DNA from: Roseateles puraquae
Lineage (GTDB): Bacteria > Pseudomonadota > Gammaproteobacteria > Burkholderiales > Burkholderiaceae_C
Length of the DNA: 64,000 nucleotides
Assembly: GCF_002205845.1 (NCBI RefSeq)
Contig: NZ_NISI01000005.1
Coordinates: 186,001-250,000 of the forward strand
Direction: 5' to 3'
Part shown: in pieces, positions 63,657 to 64,000 of the stretch
Position numbering within the stretch: the stretch's first letter is position 1
Layout: every line of letters begins with the position of its first letter
Made by a program: the position numbers and the translations under genes
Notes under the pieces: generated by a model
The model's database searches: none
What the model was told of the DNA's origin: nothing
Seen by the model: only the letters and a program-made list of their open reading frames with translations

Positions 63657-64000
63657 ATGCGTGCCGCCCGACACCCGCTCGCCGGCCAGCCGGCACCGCC
63701 TGACGCGCTGATCGACCCGGAGGCGCTGCGCGAGGCCTACTTCTCGCGCCGCCCCGACCCCGCCAGCCCGGAGCAGGCGGTCGCCTTCGGCACCTCCGGC
63801 CACCGTGGGTCGTCTCTCGACGGGTCGTTCAACGAATGGCATGTGCTGGCCATCACCCAGGCCGTGTGCGACTACCGGCGCCGGGCCGGCATCCGCGGCC
63901 CGCTCTTCCTGGGGGCAGACACGCATGCGCTGTCGGCACCGGCGCTGGCGAGCACGCTGGAAGTGCTGGTGGCCCATGGGGTGGATGTGATGCTCGCGCC
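63657..64000 (+). CDS. pgm: Phosphoglucomutase, N-terminal part (cut by window edge)
   Basis: Interconverts glucose 1- and 6-phosphate. The visible 114 or so residues match the alpha-D-glucose-specific Pgm of enterobacteria. [10 protein letters not shown] carries part of the active-site region, [14 protein letters not shown] and [14 protein letters not shown] follow, and the phosphoserine segment lies beyond the window. The ATG at 63657 is in line with homologues. The gene continues to the right. Confidence 0.92.
   Translation, partial: MRAARHPLAGQPAPPDALIDPEALREAYFSRRPDPASPEQAVAFGTSGHRGSSLDGSFNEWHVLAITQAVCDYRRRAGIRGPLFLGADTHALSAPALASTLEVLVAHGVDVMLA

Noticed and set aside
61953-63977. Leftward 674-codon frame over the hybrid kinase
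   Set aside because: No domain resemblance; the opposite strand encodes an intact kinase with all motifs.

Overview
The window is a high-GC stretch from a betaproteobacterium, most likely a Burkholderiales member of the Rubrivivax/Leptothrix/Roseateles type. The grounds are codon usage, a PEP-CTERM sorted protein, the hut gene order, and copies of a dispersed intergenic repeat with a CCCCCTCAAGGGGGC core of the kind seen across that order. The genus is an inference. Both ends cut genes: hutH at the left and pgm at the right.

Left part (1-7.1 kb): a complete set of genes for the five-step histidine degradation route. hutH-hutU run leftward from a perfect HutC-type palindrome, and hutC-hutD-hutI-hutG-hutF run rightward from it. 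Having both HutF and HutG means formiminoglutamate is deiminated and then deformylated to glutamate. A chemoreceptor and a small 2TM protein follow. A TetR-controlled tripartite RND efflux operon (15.5 to 9.2 kb, leftward) has a perfect inverted repeat just upstream of tetR.

Middle part (15.6-36.4 kb): L-asparaginase II, three exported proteins (one PEP-CTERM), a TPR-like/GGDEF diguanylate cyclase, a DUF429 protein whose 3' end overlaps a group II truncated hemoglobin, and a large TonB-dependent receptor. The most unusual locus follows at 24.79-27.18 kb. It has a possible heat-shock-type promoter, a 10-codon leader peptide, and a hairpin whose loop is perfectly complementary to the 3' arm of a following intrinsic terminator. 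Behind these lie an 80-residue basic protein and a soluble protein joining a Clp-type AAA+ ATPase to an FtsH-type M41 peptidase. I read it as a stress-induced protease under translation-coupled attenuation. Next come an FkbM methyltransferase, a NarL-type two-component pair and a FAH-family hydratase. A leftward six-gene surface-fibre locus (36.4 to 31 kb) holds two paralogous pilin-like subunits, a third subunit, a small exported protein, a PapD-like chaperone and an outer-membrane barrel with a C-terminal SdrD-B-like domain. The last four are joined by ATGA overlaps.

Right-middle part (36.6-50.7 kb): a cyanate uptake and cleavage cassette (substrate-binding protein, permease, ATPase, cyanase) with repeats lodged between its genes. 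Then come assorted metabolic genes: class V aminotransferase, HAD phosphatase of lower GC, arginase, LOG-family protein, MoeB/ThiF-like enzyme, MFS exporter, the periplasmic protease CtpA with a clear terminator, and a lipoprotein phosphoesterase.

Right part (50.7-64 kb): a pectin/aldarate catabolic cluster. It has a PL10 pectate lyase, an aldarate MFS importer, ketoglutarate semialdehyde dehydrogenase, glucarate dehydratase, an orphan Bug-type binding protein, 5-dehydro-4-deoxyglucarate dehydratase, a FadR-type GntR regulator and a divergent galactarate dehydratase. TTGT-N3-ACAA-like operators lie in front of garD/gntR and kdgD. Together they convert glucarate and galactarate to 2-oxoglutarate. 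A hybrid histidine kinase and the start of phosphoglucomutase end the window. I found no rRNA, tRNA, CRISPR array, insertion sequence or prophage, and no gene-free stretch longer than about 220 bases.
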